From Amphiduros pacificus (taxonomy: Eukaryota; Annelida; Polychaeta; Phyllodocida; Hesionidae): DNA of 64,000 bases. Below the pieces are notes generated by a model. The model was given only the letters and a program-made list of their open reading frames with translations. It was not told the origin of the DNA and searched no databases. This document shows positions 36,400-50,649 of this stretch, piece after piece; position 1 is the stretch's first letter, and each line of letters starts with the position of its first letter. The stretch spans positions 27,320,217 to 27,384,216 of the forward strand of contig OX439005.1 in NCBI GenBank assembly GCA_949316495.1, read 5' to 3'. The position numbers and the translations under genes were made by a program.

Positions 36400-39300
36400 C
36401 TGTGAGAAACACTAGATTGCATGTGGAGGCAACCACAGAATAGAATGTTGCAGGCTGATCTGGCCCAGCCAACCAGCCATCAACAAGAGTCAAATCTTCA
36501 TGTGTAAAATATATATAATTTATCCCCAAATCCAATCACTGATCTTGGAATCTCACTGTTTTTCGTTCTGCTAGAGATTGCAGTTCCCGAGTCAAAGATT
36601 ATACACAAAAGAACCAACTTCAAGTTCTTATAATGCAAGTCGTCCAGGTGTGCTATCATATTATGGCATAACCTTAATCAGTAAAATGTTCTGCTCTACA
36701 CTAAAATTCAATGGTTGAACTGAGTGTAGAGGGAGAAGGGCTTCTGTTGGTGGGAGGAACTTGGTATTTGAATGTGACAGCATTCCACCATAAAACATAT
36801 TGTGTTTCAATGGAGCTCTGATCAGTAGGTCCTCTGTTTGGTGCAAGCATAATAAATTTTCTCCATGAATATATCTAAAGGCACAAGACCAAATATCATG
36901 TCATGTTAAATGTTAATTAACTAACAAACTGACCTTTGTCTACAATAGCCATGTATTGATGATGTTATTTTAATTCCAATGGCGACCCTATGTTTCCCCT
37001 TGGGATTAAAAAACAATTTATAGAAATGAGATTTGTCTATTACTGACTAATGATTAATTGTTGCTACTATGTTGAAAGGTATGTGTTCAGTCGATATATT
37101 ATTACAACTTGAAGATAAACAAATGTGATGCAATATTCAATGAGTGTTATGTCGACTGACATTTAGTCAATGAATATGAATTATTATATTATGTGTATGT
37201 GTGTATGTGTGTGTGTATGTGTGAGTGTGTGTCACTGGGCATGCTCAGTGCCATACATGAAGGTAGGCAATGGATAGTTGTAAACATACACTCGCCACTT
37301 AATTTATTGACCATATGTATTATCATGAGTGGAATTCACCTTATATGATAGGGAATTGTCTGAGGGAGTGTTGTGAATGTGAATCCATAAAACTATTGCA
37401 CTGGCAGTAACCAGGAAGCTGGTTGGTCATATACTGTGAAATAGGAAAACATTATCATATAAAAACCAATTAATATTTCAAAATATTTTATTGCATATGT
37501 CACTGTGTCCTAGTTGCAATCAACACAACAGACCTGATCAGGGAGAAAATCACACTTCTCATCAATCAACCATCAAAATGATCTCCAAAACATACTGATT
37601 GCTCTGGTTGAAAATATTTCATCATTCAAAGTCAATTCCACATGAACATTTATAAAAGTTGCTTATTCACATCTTTGCTAAATTTTTAAAATCTAACTCT
37701 CAAATTTTCTATTTCCAAATTGAAAAAGAAAATGGTAGGGACACTGCAGTCTAATGAGAGGGAGCACATGTCGCTGCAAGGTTTGGCTTCAGCAATAGCA
37801 ATGCCAATGGCTGCTATATGCCACAGAAACATGCTTACATAATTCCCAATCGCTTTATTCCAGTTTTGACATACCTTGCATGGAAAGAATATATTCAATC
37901 TGCTGCCAAGAAATTACAAGAAAAACTGATAGCATATAAAATCAGATAAATCATGATAAACATTGCGAGCATTAAAAAGTTATCCTTAATATACTGGCAA
38001 GAAATTCTCTCTACATAGATAACCATGGATTTCTAAAAACATTTTGCAAAAAATATAAATTTTCTGGTTTCAAATAATAAATTAAGTCCTCTGTAATCAA
38101 CAATGTAATATAATAGGGACCACAAACTAAATACAAACTAACTGATCAATAAATGTACATACATTTATCAATTTATCTCAGATTTGGCCCGTAGTAAGTG
38201 TGAATGCAAAATTGTCAATATTTGGGGCATTCTGTTCATTATTGTTGATTGCAAGAATTAATATGTACAGCATATTACAGTTTTCATGATACAAATCCTA
38301 ATCACTGTCAAATCTTAATCTCATAGAAATGATATGTATTTCTCTGATAAAATATCAAAATAACATGTTGATAAAATGACTATGAGTCCATGTAACATGA
38401 CTACATGAAAAGGAATATTTGCAAAGGAGATCTAAAAATAAAATATGATCCATACAGGCAATGAAGTTGTGTTACGCATCAAAGGACATTGGCAGATGTA
38501 TGCATCAAATGACATAACAGTAATTAAGATATCAAAGCAAAAAGGCTGGTTGAATATCAAAGGAAAAGGTCAAGCTTTTTAACATGCAAATAAAAGCTTG
38601 GATTTCATTCAAAATATGAAGTGAACATTCTTGATCAGTCTATAAAACCTTAGGACACATTTTAAAGTATGTTTACTTAAATTGGCCGGACAAATCTTTA
38701 TTTCCACAAACCCTGAATGCCACAAATATGGAATAGGTCATGGAAAGCCAGAAATAGATTTGGATCAGATATCAGGTCATGTGAACAATGGTTGACTTGC
38801 TATCAAGAGATCTCTAGTCCGATCAACATACACAAGAATGACTGAGAATAAACAAGATTGTGGGTTGACAAGCCATTCAAGATCATTTAAACATGTTCTC
38901 AAAGTGTAAATATTGGTGCTCTACCATAAACCTTCTTTGGTGGAGGGGATGTGAGAATTACTCTTCATGGCAGGCCAGAGTGACATACTAGCTCTGCCAG
39001 TAATGGCACAAAATTGAGGCCATCTGTTCTGCAGGTCATTTGCATAATCTACTGATAGCTGCACAGTTGGTGCACATGCAAGGTGTCACACAATGCCAGC
39101 CTATTGCAAACCAAAACAAGCTTCCACTACCATATACATGCTGACTGTGTACAACTGCACATGTCTGACTGAGAAACTTACACAATGCAAATGCTTTATT
39201 GTTGTACTCAATTTTCTAACCATAACAGTGACACCAATTTTGTCATGTCATTACATGCGACAAAATATTTGACTCTGTCATTTGGTTACCAAAAAGGAAT

Positions 39301-42300
39301 GCTCTAGGAATGCTCTTCGAGACCTGAATCACACAGTAAATTTTGGTTTTTACTTGCAGAGCCTGGAGTATGTCAGAATATTAGGCAGCCTTGATTTTCA
39401 CACCAAAATTAAGAGCTTCTTCCCATCAAATCCACTATTCAGCAATGGCTAATGTATGCATGTCAGGCTTTGTTAAACTCAAATATTCTCCAACTTAAGG
39501 ACATATTATATTTGTGAAAAGATGAGTGACCTTATTTGGTGCAATTGTATAAAAGCTTACATGCAGGACACTAACTATCTTCTTGGGCCAGTGAAAATGT
39601 TAAGTTACTGGTCTGATTAACTATTACGACCAAACCTTAATGTTAAGGCCCGTACAATACAGACTTGGCTGAAATGGTCAAGACATACAGACTAAAATTT
39701 ATCAGGAGTGCCTCAATATGGTCAAAAATCTAGGTCTGTGAAACCTTTCATGTAAGCACAGTCAACCTAAGTTTTATGAATAAATTCTGAATGGATTCAT
39801 TTAAAGTCTCAAGACTAAGAAGGGAAATGCAGAAATGATCACGGCTGTATCTGTAAATCTGAGCATAAGAATTCACCACACTTCATCAAAACACAAGAAG
39901 TGTTTGAATGTTGACCAGGTTGAGCCAGGCAACCAGCATAACATGGCACCTTCACTCAGCCAAAAATCTCAGCCACAATAACCAGTGCCAGTCCATTGTC
40001 AATGTTGATAGGTACACCACTGAGGTTATGTGATTTATTTAACATACAAGAATCCCCACATACTGGGCTTAGATTTTAAAATATGATACCAGACTTTTGT
40101 GATAAATTACACCAACCATATACTTTATAACCAGCAGAAATAATTCTCTCAAAATCTAATTATTTGTCCATTTATTTGTAAGTTAGGCTAAATGTTAATC
40201 TGGTTATGGATTTACAGGATGATGTCAATTAATGTGACACAAGGTCATCATGTGACCATATTGTGACACATCTTAGCATGTGTTACTAAATAGTGTCACA
40301 CAACAGCTCAGAATGTTTGATCTGTTGGGGGAGTTGGGAGTCATGCACTTATTTGGTCATGCATAAACATGATTAAATGAGTTCACATATGACTATTGAA
40401 GAACTATATTGTGTTACATGCTGCCTGAGGTATGCATGACCCAATGGAGTAAACAACAGCTAAATACAACCAAATGAAACACAACCAAATGAAACTCACA
40501 GAATGACCATCTGTGACCTCACTGGGTAAACTTTATACATAATCTAATAGATGTATGACTAAAACTGTATATTATTTACTCAGTAACTCAGTCTGAGCAA
40601 TATTGTATCAATGTTTTTAGTTTTTTTTTAAATGATATGTACCAACTGTCTGCACCATTCCATGCATAATGACTATTATAGGTTATTCTATGATAAACTC
40701 ACTACATAATTTCATGAAGTTTGTTTCACAGTTTTAATGTTAAACCTGTATAATATAGCACATTCAAAATAAAATTGATCTGGGTGGATTAGTTTTGCCT
40801 TGGAATGGTTTTGCCTTGTTATAAATACAAATCTATGGTTACATAATATGGCTGGTCTCTGTTTCACCCATGTTATTCATGTAAAGCTCGTACTCCGATC
40901 ATATTGCCTTCTTCACATCAAAATCATACACCATTAATCCTCAACACCTCTATGCTTTTGCGCTTTTGATCATTCACATAATATCTGAAGTTCATCTTAG
41001 TTAATACTAAATATTCAAGTGTGTATGATTAGTGAATAAAGCAACATAAAAGACATGTAGGATGGATTTTCATGTGATAAGATTCTGAAAAAAGACTTGC
41101 CACTTGACAAGAAACATTTCTTTAAAAAAGAAATGTTAACGCGCTGTGAACTTTATGGAAGTGTATGGAAGTGATGTATTTATTTCAGACACATTTTGTA
41201 AGACTTTTCATACATAGATGTGTGTGGGATCTCACCTGAGTGTATTTTTGATGTGCATATATATACAGAAGTGTGTGTATCTCCACATGTGTGGCTATAT
41301 ATGACAATGTGCATATATCACATATTGGATATTTGGGAGATTTCATAATATGTTTATATGATTATCAGAAGCATTCAAGCACATAAACTGATGACATATT
41401 TCTCATCAAGTTAGAAATCTTAAAGACAGCCAATTAACACATAATGTGCTGTAGGCATCAATCTTTTAAAACTAATAGATCAAGATAGCATATAATAAAA
41501 AGTACTTACTCCTATTTTATGCAGTTGCAAGTCGAAATGTTCAGTTTATAATTTGAGCATGCCCTGTTGCCCTAAGCGAGCAATGTTTGGTCAGAACCAG
41601 CAACTTTTGAAGTTTTTTTCCCTGCAGATAGGTATAATTTGACTGATTGTCTCTCAGTCAACTGGCAAGCACCATTTTAAATGGCATTTCAAGCATTGTG
41701 GCCAAAGGAGAGCTCTCATGGGACATGGAGAGTTGAGCATCCAACCCCGGACATGAGTCACAATGTATCCTTGCTGGGACCTTGCATGTCTATCCACATT
41801 ATGCCAGGTACCTGACTGTAAACAGGATTTTATTCACAGTGTCTATTCATATTGCCCACAAATACAAAACATAATCACATCGCTACCAACCGATTAGGAC
41901 TTGTTGGAAGTCAGCAGGGTTGTTTCATTTTGATAAACTTTTCAAAAACTTCATGATAGTCCTATATATCTTTATGGAGAACTGATTTCATGAATATAAT
42001 CTTGATTGTGACATAGAGTTAAGTTTTTTCAACAACATTATACATTACATTATACAATATTTAGTGGGCTGATCAATCAAGTTGTCTAATATCAATGGTT
42101 TCCACAGGAATAATCTTGCACTACCAAATACAAAAGCAATCATATTTTCTGAAAATTCTAAAGCTAGATCAACAGCTAGTTATCTGTGTAAAATATATAA
42201 AAAAACAATGATTTACTCTGGATTATTTTCTGAACTTCATGTGCAAAAAAGAAAATGGATCATAACCAAATCAAACTCAGGAGTCATTTGAAAATAATCT

Positions 42301-42514
42301 ATGTGTAAGTTTGTGGTACATTTCATTTATTTGATATTTATTAATTTTTCAACTTTTAACATTGGATTTCTTAACTATCTAATTACAATGTAATGATCAT
42401 GTCTTTGTAAGCTGACCACTGGCTTGTAACTGACACCTTACTCTAATGAGATTATGATCATCAGTATAACCCCTAATTAAGCAAGTATCTCAAAAATTAA
42501 TTAGCATACTTACT

Positions 42515-43078
42515 TGAATATAAGACAAGGTTTTCATACCCAAACCTTCAATTAATGTTTGGGGGGGGGGGGGGGGTCAACATGAGGGCAACCTGTGGAC
42601 AGCGATTTATGGCAAGAATAATTCACTTTATCAACGTGAAAAGTAAATAAACTTCACTCATACTGTGTCCAGATACAAACTCCCCCAACAGCGATATAAT
42701 TAATATTTTTGCTTATAATACACATAGAAATATTTTAGCACATCTCAACAGTAGTCTGCCTTCATTTAATAAGTGTAAATTATGCAAAAGTCGGAGAAAT
42801 GTGAGTTTTACAATGCTTAAATATGCTTATGCAACACGCTAGTTCGCCATTTTGAAAAGCGGGAGTGACATGGACAAGCTCTTATTTTTGGCGCACAAAC
42901 GATCGGAGCATAGTAACTCGCATTGAAATATTAATATATTGCGCAATGATGGATCCCGTAGTGTCAAAATGATGACCTTGTATCGCATAATGCATGTTAA
43001 ATGGATGGATGGTTTAGTTCTGTTCTCGACCTGCGGAGCGTAGTTTGTGATATTATTGGGTAAATACCTTTATTAACA
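42515..43078. mobile_element. Decayed copy related to the TATAAGACGA element
   Basis: The left end GAATATAAGACAAGGTTTTC, followed by TTAATGTTTGGGGG, is a diverged version of the 14367 end. A 16-base G run lies at 42561-42576. The right end TATTGGGTAAATACCTTTAT matches the internal repeat of the 14-kb element. The core (about 42660-42970) matches the hAT-type MITE core. Confidence 0.7.
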
Positions 43079-44489
43079 GATATTTGTCTCTAAAGAATAT
43101 AAAATTCTCATTTCCATATTTTCATGATGATCTTAACTGACTCCTAAATGAACAAATCAATTAATATAGAAGTATTATAACAATAATCAAATGATATTTA
43201 TTCTGTTGCCTGTGGCAGCTGAGGGTTGCACCCATATCAAAGGTGTTGGTCCCTGTGCCTCACTGGCCCCCGAGTTGTAGCATCAAGCCAATATCCATAA
43301 CCGCATCAGTTCAGCAGATTGATATGTGCCTGGATTTCAAAATATTTATCTGTGAAGTTCATCACTCAAATTTATTATATTGTGATTCCAGTGAAAGAAG
43401 CTGGGCACTCAATAAAATTAAACAAATCCTGGTTGACCTCTGAAGAATGATGTGAGATACATTTTGGTTAAGTTTGGTCAAACCTGGAGAAAGGAAAAGA
43501 GTCTCTTGATTTTCAAAACACCAAGAATAGGGGTAGAAAATTTCAAATAATTCACAGAGAACCAAATGTGCAGAAGTAACGAAATATGAGAACTCTATTT
43601 TAAGTTTTCTGAGGGACATAATCCTGGTAATGTAACAATCTCATCAGTACTTTGTAATAGTTAATACTGAATTAATCCTCAGAAAACAAAATTTATGTGT
43701 GGCCTTAATGAGAAATGCAGTTTTATCTCATAAGTTGTATTGAATTTTAATAATTTCATGTCCTTATCTATAAGTCTATATTAAAAGCTATCCAAATAGC
43801 AAACCTAAGCACAAATCCTGGTTATAATATGCCTGTCAATGTGTCTGAGTGCAGAAGGACAGAATGTACATTATCAATGATCACTACATGTTGAACCTTT
43901 GGAATGAATTAAATCTGTACATAATCTCATTGTCATTAGCCTGTCGGGGGAATTTCAAAAACTTTGACCCAAGGAGAAATACTTAATAACCATGCTACTC
44001 ATAGAAATAATGAAAAACAAATATGGACAAAATAAATATTTGACCAAATGCCCATTTCTATGCTTTCATTAAAATAAAAATTTTGAATCCGTCCCTCACT
44101 CACCCATGAAGGTAACAAGCAACTCAGCCATTTTACATCCGCAAGCACCTCACTGAGCAGTTTGATGTCAAGAGTTCAGGCTTTAACATTAACAGAAAAA
44201 TTTTGGTTGCCCAGCATTGTACACAAAGCATTGTACACAAGGCCACATAGCCGCCAAATACATGTCAGAATGGAGCAATTCGTCAATTTCAATCAACCCT
44301 TGAAATACCAAAAATATAGTTAAAATAAATACCAAAAGATAAGCATATCTTAAGGTCTATAATCCACAATGAAACACTGGGACAGACTTATGTTTTTTTG
44401 GCTTAAATGTGTTCAAAGTCATGTTATTTGTTAATTTAGCACAGAAAAAGTAAACTTAACCAGCTAGTCTTATACTTTTATTATTTAAA

Positions 44490-44525
44490 TTGAACCCGTT
44501 TTAACTACCGTTAAAACGGGTTCAA
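44490..44525. repeat. Perfect 16-bp hairpin
   Basis: TTGAACCCGTTTTAAC, loop TACC, then the exact inverse. It marks the left border of a GC-richer block inside TOGARAM1 intron 1. The distance from any gene end makes a terminator role unlikely. It could be an element end or a structured regulatory site. Confidence 0.85.
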
Positions 44526-44539
44526 CTCAGTTATTGCAG

Positions 44540-44800
44540 CTGGACACCACGTGTGCTGTATGAGAAATACCCCCCACTGACGTCATAGCCTCACTGTCAT
44601 CCTGGAATCCCCCAGAGCATGCAGAGCCGAAGGCAGTTACGTAAATATACGAGACCACACGAAGTTCTCTCCCGATGCTTCAAACTGATTGTGGATTATA
44701 GACCTTAATACTGATGTCCGTACATGCATCCGGTTCTCTAAACGGCAGTTAATACAATGGTGGGAGACAGAGGCAATCATTTCAACCAATCAGAGAGCAG
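44540..44800. promoter_or_regulatory. Cluster of palindromic TF motifs in TOGARAM1 intron 1
   Basis: Within 250 GC-richer bases: E-box CACGTG (44548-44553), full CRE TGACGTCA (44578-44585), PAR-bZIP/NFIL3-type TTACGTAA (44637-44644) and CCAAT (44786-44790). A 72-codon frame opens at 44689 on the plus strand but has no recognisable domain. Candidate intronic enhancer or promoter. Confidence 0.4.
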
Positions 44801-46659
44801 CCAACAGATTATTACAAGAAGTGTCCACAGTAAAAATGGTGGGAAGCGGTGATCAACCACATGTCTACATTTCAACATCACAGAGATGGCTTTCTCAGAA
44901 TAAATAACTGAGTAAAAATGTTGATTGACAACAGGGTCATATGGAGCAGCTACAGATAGTCAAGTGTAAATATAAGTGTTGAAAAACCTGGTGATGACCT
45001 CATTTGGTAATGTTGATGTGTGATCAATTACATGTTGATGTCAACTGACATAAACAATGATAAGTGAACATCACTGAATTATCTGGCGAATCTTTGATTT
45101 TTTTTGGTGTTTAATTCTGTTGATTAGTATTTGCAAGCATTATATTTCACTGAATTTTCATTGTTGATATAGTTCACTTGATAAATAAGTGTCTGTGTGT
45201 ATTATATTTCACTGAATTTTCACTGTTCATTACTTTCTATTACAAATGCTGACATCTGCCCTCCTTGTTTAGGTAACTACATCAGAATACAGTTTTATGA
45301 AAAAATGTGCTGCCATGATCAGTTGTGGCTAATCCTGATCACAATTTATGCAATGAATGCCAGCGAAGGCCAAGAATCAATTACATTTATCTAATTCCGA
45401 TGATTATTATTTGTGCACATGTATCATATGTATTACATTCCACAGATTTTTTTTCTGTTAACTATACTTGAAGCACATATCCTGAAATAAGCATTTAGAT
45501 CCTTGCTTGTTAACATAATAAACTAGATACCTTTTGACAAATGTCATAAAATGAACTGTAATAATTTGTGGTGTCAACACTAATGGCTGCTGTATACTGT
45601 ATATATTTCATTTTGATTCATCAAAATACCAACCTGGGATAGATTGAGGCCCATGTGCTGAGATAGTGTGAACAAAGCACACTTGTTAATCCCCTGAATA
45701 TAGCAATGAAAAGTTGCAGTGCCTATAAAGAATTTGACACAGAAATCATCACATCTCTACAGACTATCCAGCTTCAATGTCAAGCAGTGGTGTGAGTGGG
45801 GCGGTGGCAGCAACAAGACATTGAAGCCTTCTAGTCTCATTGGTTGCAGCTTCCAATACAGGCTTTCTGTCTTGGCCTTCATTATGTAGAACTTTAACTA
45901 TTTGTCAAAAGATGGTGTATTATATGGTGTTTGATAGAGGATTGTATGGAATGATGGTGTTTACTCAAAATGCAGGGAAAGCTGTTAGTTGTTTTTTCAA
46001 ATACTTTAATAAACAAATATATTTTCTTAAATGGAAACTCTTGAGTGTTTCCTGCCAATCAGAACATCATCATTATTGAATAACATGCTTTTATATGCAA
46101 AAATCTATAAAAAAAATTAATACATGAATATGACCAGGTGTGGAAAATAAGCTGTAAAATATTTATGTATTTCTTTCTTACAGAACTGCCAACAGATGTT
46201 AACCTACAAACGTAAGGCTTCTTGGTTGACCGTAAAAAGAATTGTAAGAGAAGATTTCCTGCCTATTCTTTTTTACTTAATTTTTATTATTTATGTTCTC
46301 TTAAACTTGTGTATACTTGTGTAACTAAATGTACATATATGTGTAAGCAATGCACAAGAACTAACCTTGAAAAGATTTGTGCATTTCTATCCCAAATTTA
46401 AGCCATAATCTGATCAGGAACTCTGAACTAAATCTTGATTATAAGAAACTACTTACTAAGAAGCAAGTTCATGTGCAGACAAGTCTCTGTAAAATCTTCA
46501 AAATAAACCTCTTTAATCCCAACACTAATCTTTGGATATATAATCATATATTATTGAAAAATATACAGATATGAGCCCATATGCATGGTGGAAATCAGTT
46601 GGGGTCAAAGATCTAGACATGGCCACTGTGAGAACATACTGTGCCATGCACAGGGTTTA

Positions 46660-46915
46660 AAAGCCCAAATAATGCCACATAACAGTTGTGCATTACCACA
46701 TAATGCCATAAAACAGCTGTGAATCACCACACGGTGTCACACAACAGCTGTGCATCACCACATTATGCCACACAACTGCCATACATCACTGTATAATGCC
46801 ACACAGCAGCTGTGCCTCACCAGCTGTGCATCACCAGATAACGTCTCATAACAGCTATGCATCACCAGAAAATGCCATACAACAGCTGTGAATCACCACA
46901 CGATGTCACACAATT
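46660..46915. repeat. About 32-bp degenerate tandem array (CAGCTGTGCATCACC)
   Basis: About eight imperfect units like CATAATGCCACACAACAGCT plus GTGCATCACCA. Related dispersed words occur at 12.66-12.80, 40.22-40.45 and 61.80-61.86 kb. Confidence 0.8.
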
Positions 46916-46925
46916 TTTTATTGTG

Positions 46926-46945
46926 AAAAGCCTAATTAGGCTTTT
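46926..46945. repeat. Perfect 20-bp palindrome
   Basis: AAAAGCCTAATTAGGCTTTT, directly after the tandem array at 46660-46915. Confidence 0.85.
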
Positions 46946-47937
46946 TGTAAATACTATTCAAATGAAATATTTAGCTTTTTTCTAAAGTTAAAACAGGAGC
47001 TGCCATCCAAATGTCTTTCTCCTTCAGGTTATGATATAGTATGTCAGAGGAAGACTTATTAACAATTTGATAGCACATTTCGATTGCCCATTGATTTCAC
47101 GGCTTTGTTACTGTAACAATGTTAGGAAAGTGTGATGTTTTAGGACATTCTCAATGCTAGTGTTTGAAATTGGAGCTTGGCCTGTTGCAATTATGCAAGT
47201 AACTTTTGGCCAGAGACAGTAAGTTTTTCTACTAATTTCTATTATTTGGCTGATTAAAATTGCTCAGGACAAGAAAGAAATGTCAGACAATAACAATCTC
47301 ATTTCTAAACAAAGATGCCGCCAAAATGATGTTAAGATTCATATCTTTGAAAATATGTGGCATAGCCAAGATCATGTCAATCAGACCAGTATTGGCTAAG
47401 TTATGCTACATTACTCATAAAATCACCTATTTTCATGAAACTGAAAGATCATTGCAGCTCAAGTTTCATGCTTAACTTAGTTCGGTGCCTGACATAAAGT
47501 GACATTGCTTGTTAAATGTCTGACAATGACATTGTCACAGATGACATAATATTTTGTTGCAATTTGGAAAATTTATCAAATATTTTGTGTTTAAAAAAAT
47601 CGTTGTGTAAAGACGAATTAATTTATAATAATATAAACTGGTATTTACAAAGAAATTTATCTTTTTTAGATATTGTTATAAAATTGGAGATATGACTTTT
47701 CTAAACAGTTTGTGCAAGGTGATGTCTGTAATGGCAATTAATATGCTGGTAATAGCAATCCTCTTATTATGCATATTTTCACATCTCAGCCCAAACATGC
47801 CAACGAGGGAATATTTTTTATGTTGAACCACAACAGTAGTGCCTTGTATCAAAATGAACCACAAAAGCTGTGAAATCAATTCAGATCAGTGTGAAATTAC
47901 CTATTATCAATTATGTTGTAAAGTCATAAATATCTAA

Positions 47938-47989
47938 GTACTGCAAGTGCTGCAAATACTGTAAATACTGTAAATACTGTAAGTACTGA
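47938..47989. repeat. 10-bp tandem repeat (GTAAATACTG)
   Basis: About five near-identical decamers. Confidence 0.85.
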
Positions 47990-48583
47990 ATAGAATTTGA
48001 CTGCAAATTTCTTATCTTGATTTTCAATGGTTGATGACATTTGTCATTTTATTTAAAGTAAATATTTCTTTGGAAACTCAGTGATAACTGTACAATTTTT
48101 TGATATCATTAAAAAATGGAAAAAATCTAAGCCTTACAGAAATAGATAAAATTAGTCCCCTGAAAATATAACATTTTAATTACAAATAGCTAGAGAATTC
48201 CACCCGGTAGTTTCAGTGGAGAGGAGCAAAGATGATGGAAAATGCAGAAAATTCCATTCTATAAATACTTATTGTGGAAATGATTAATTGTCACCTGAAA
48301 GTTCTTTTTAAAGTTAAATCAAAATTTAACCCAAAAAATCTTGTTGCGAAAATGACATCATTGGCAATGTGGTGAAAATATCCTGATATGAAATTAAACC
48401 AATATACAGTTTACAATCTTAAGAAACAAAAAAAAAGTAATTTCAAAACATAAAATTGTGTTTTCAAATGTGGACATTTGCCTTGGTGTTGAGGGGAGAC
48501 AACCAAAACTGAGGGGTGTACAATAAAGGCAATAAAAGGTTCATTACCCGACAAATCCCTTATATTTAAACAAAGAAACTAAC

Positions 48584-50569
48584 CTGATTATCTGAGTGGG
48601 TGTGTCCATTTTGGGAGTAGATTGAGTCAGTATCATCTTCCCATGGTAGACGGGATTTGCCCTTGCTGGCACTAAAGTGCCGTCTTGGAGTTCTTTCAAT
48701 GTCTGTGATGAAATCTGCTGGAGTAGTCCTTGCAGAAGATGTGACAGACACTATGTCCATGGCTTCTGATCTTGTGGACCTTGCGGAGGTACCGGCACCT
48801 CCAGAGGCTGCCATGATCCAATCTATATCTGCCCCATGTGGCACATTACTGCCTCTGCTACTTGCTGAGGAGGGGATTGGGGCTGCATAGTCTACAAGGC
48901 CATCAGCGTTAAGTTTGGGTAACTGTCGTTTGGCAAGCCTTGCCTGAACTGCAGCCATCACACCATCCCCTTCATAACTAAGTTCTACTCCATCAACTGC
49001 CTTTACCAGGGGCTGCAGTTTGCCAGCTCCCATTGCCTGGGCAAGGACGGCAAAGCATTCTAGAGCCGCTTGCCTCACTTGCCGCTTTGAGTCCACAAGA
49101 GCATGTGCAATAGTTTGACACAAGGCACCCAGATCAAAGTCATAACTGGGAAATGTAAGCAGAGATGCTATGATAATGTTAAGAGTTTCTTGTCTTACCC
49201 TTGAGTTTCTATGGGTCAAGTTATCACTGATTGCTCCTAACACAGGCTTTGGTGACAAAATCTGCATTAGTTTTATCACAACTTTCATGATGGCCTGTCT
49301 TATGACAATTTTATTATCACCCATGCGCTTTGTAAGTGCCAGCACCAAATGTTTTAAATTTGCTTTCACCCCAGTTCCAAGTTTTTCAACTAACAGTGCC
49401 AATATTTCCAGGGTCACTGTTGTGATTTTGAAATTTGAATCATCAAGCAGATTATTGAGGAAACTTATAAATTGTAGAACATGAGGATTCAATGCATGTA
49501 CATCATCAAGTTCCTGGATAATCATTTTCAATTCTTCGACAGCCTGAGCTCTTGTGCGGAAATTGCTCTGATCATTCAGCTTATCCATGACATGACTGGG
49601 AATAACACCAAAATCATATGATTCTGCATTATTACTATAACCTTTGTGACTACTTATAGGAGAAGCCATGACATCTCGACCATGTTCTGAGATCCATGGC
49701 TCTTGAATGATACCAGGTTTAAAACTTGACGAGGGGGTCGATGGAGTGGATTTGTTGTATGGGCTCATCGGACTGGTCTCGCTTCTCGGTCTATGTGTTG
49801 GACTGTCTTCACCTTCTGATAATTTATAGTAATATCTCCTCAAAGGTGCTGACAATTTTTGAATGTAGCCTGTGAAAGCCTGCTCACCAACAAGACCTTT
49901 AATCTTCTGCATGGATAACATGACATGTGGATTCAAAGCATCATTAGATTCTTTATTTTGAGAATCCAACAGTCTTTTTGCCAGTGATTCTGTGATTCTG
50001 AAGAAGTTTTCCTGTGAGAATTCTGGTGTAAATAGCATTGGCAATGTAACAATGGTTTCTTTCCTGATCTTGGGGTCGTTGTTCTCTAAGCCATGACGGA
50101 CGATAGCATTGAATATCTGATCCATGTCATTTGCATGCTTCATGTAAACATGCAGGGTTTGGATAACTGATCTTCTTATTGTGATCTTACTATCTCCCAT
50201 ATTTGACACCAGTCGTGGTAAAACTAAGCCCATACACTGGTCCAGGTCTTCTCCAAAGGCAGGAATCACTTCATTAATCAACTGGATACACTGATGTCGA
50301 ACGTCCCAGTTGGAATCTCCCAGGGCCATGGCCAGTCCCCGGAAAATGGCCATACGGTTAGCGTAGGGAAGAATGCCACCATTTTTGCGGACTGTAATAC
50401 GAAGCTGCTCTAAAATATCTGCTCTCCTGTCAAAGCTCTGGTCGTTAAGTCGATTGAGCACGTCATTTTCTTCCATATTCCCCACCAACGTGGTGCGATT
50501 CATGAAGGGTACATTGCTTGTTGCAGGGGGGTTATGTGGGTACACAAGTTTGGCCACTGAACCTGCCAT
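48584..50569 (-). CDS. TOGARAM1: TOGARAM1 first coding exon (TOG1 and TOG2)
   Basis: Crescerin/TOGARAM1 binds tubulin through TOG (HEAT-like) arrays and controls ciliary microtubule length. This exon gives 662 residues: TOG1 about 32-249 (GDSNWDVRHQCIQLINEVIP, GDSKITIRRSVIQTLHVYMK), a Ser/Pro linker (SPMSPYNKSTPSTPSSSF), TOG2 about 321-549 (LLDDSNFKITTVTLEILALL, LVDSKRQVRQAALECFAVLA), then VPHGADIDWIMA and SKGKSRLPWEDD, both shared with human TOGARAM1 as recalled. Both TOG domains in one giant first exon is also the human arrangement. Donor CAG/GTTAGT, phase 0. The frame opens at 50647 but the first ATG is 50569, in a weak context. ATGs at 50503 and especially 50476 (A at -3, G at +4) may be the real start; all precede TOG1. 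Confidence 0.96.
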
Positions 50570-50649
50570 CAAACAAGATAATCCAAATGGTAATCGAATG
50601 GCCTTTGACCACGTAAAGATACTATACCTCACTATTATTAAAAGGTGTC

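Larger units (their letters stand above)
29719..48583 (-). other. TOGARAM1: First TOGARAM1 intron, 18.9 kb
   Basis: Contains the hAT-type MITE (31941-32571), the AAT tail repeat (33504-33580), a possible alternative terminal exon (36292-36399), a TG-rich patch (about 37195-37235), decayed pieces of the 42.5-kb element near 39.4 kb, the element at 42515-43078, a motif cluster at 44490-44790, and tandem patches at 46.66-46.92 and 47.94 kb. Open frames elsewhere have no recognisable domains. Confidence 0.6.

Noticed and set aside
44689-44907. 72-codon plus-strand frame next to the CRE/E-box cluster
   Set aside because: No recognisable domain, no clear donor, and AT-rich sequence follows; kept only as part of the regulatory observation.
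48657-49484. Plus-strand frames opposite the TOG1-TOG2 exon
   Set aside because: Antisense shadows of conserved minus-strand coding sequence.
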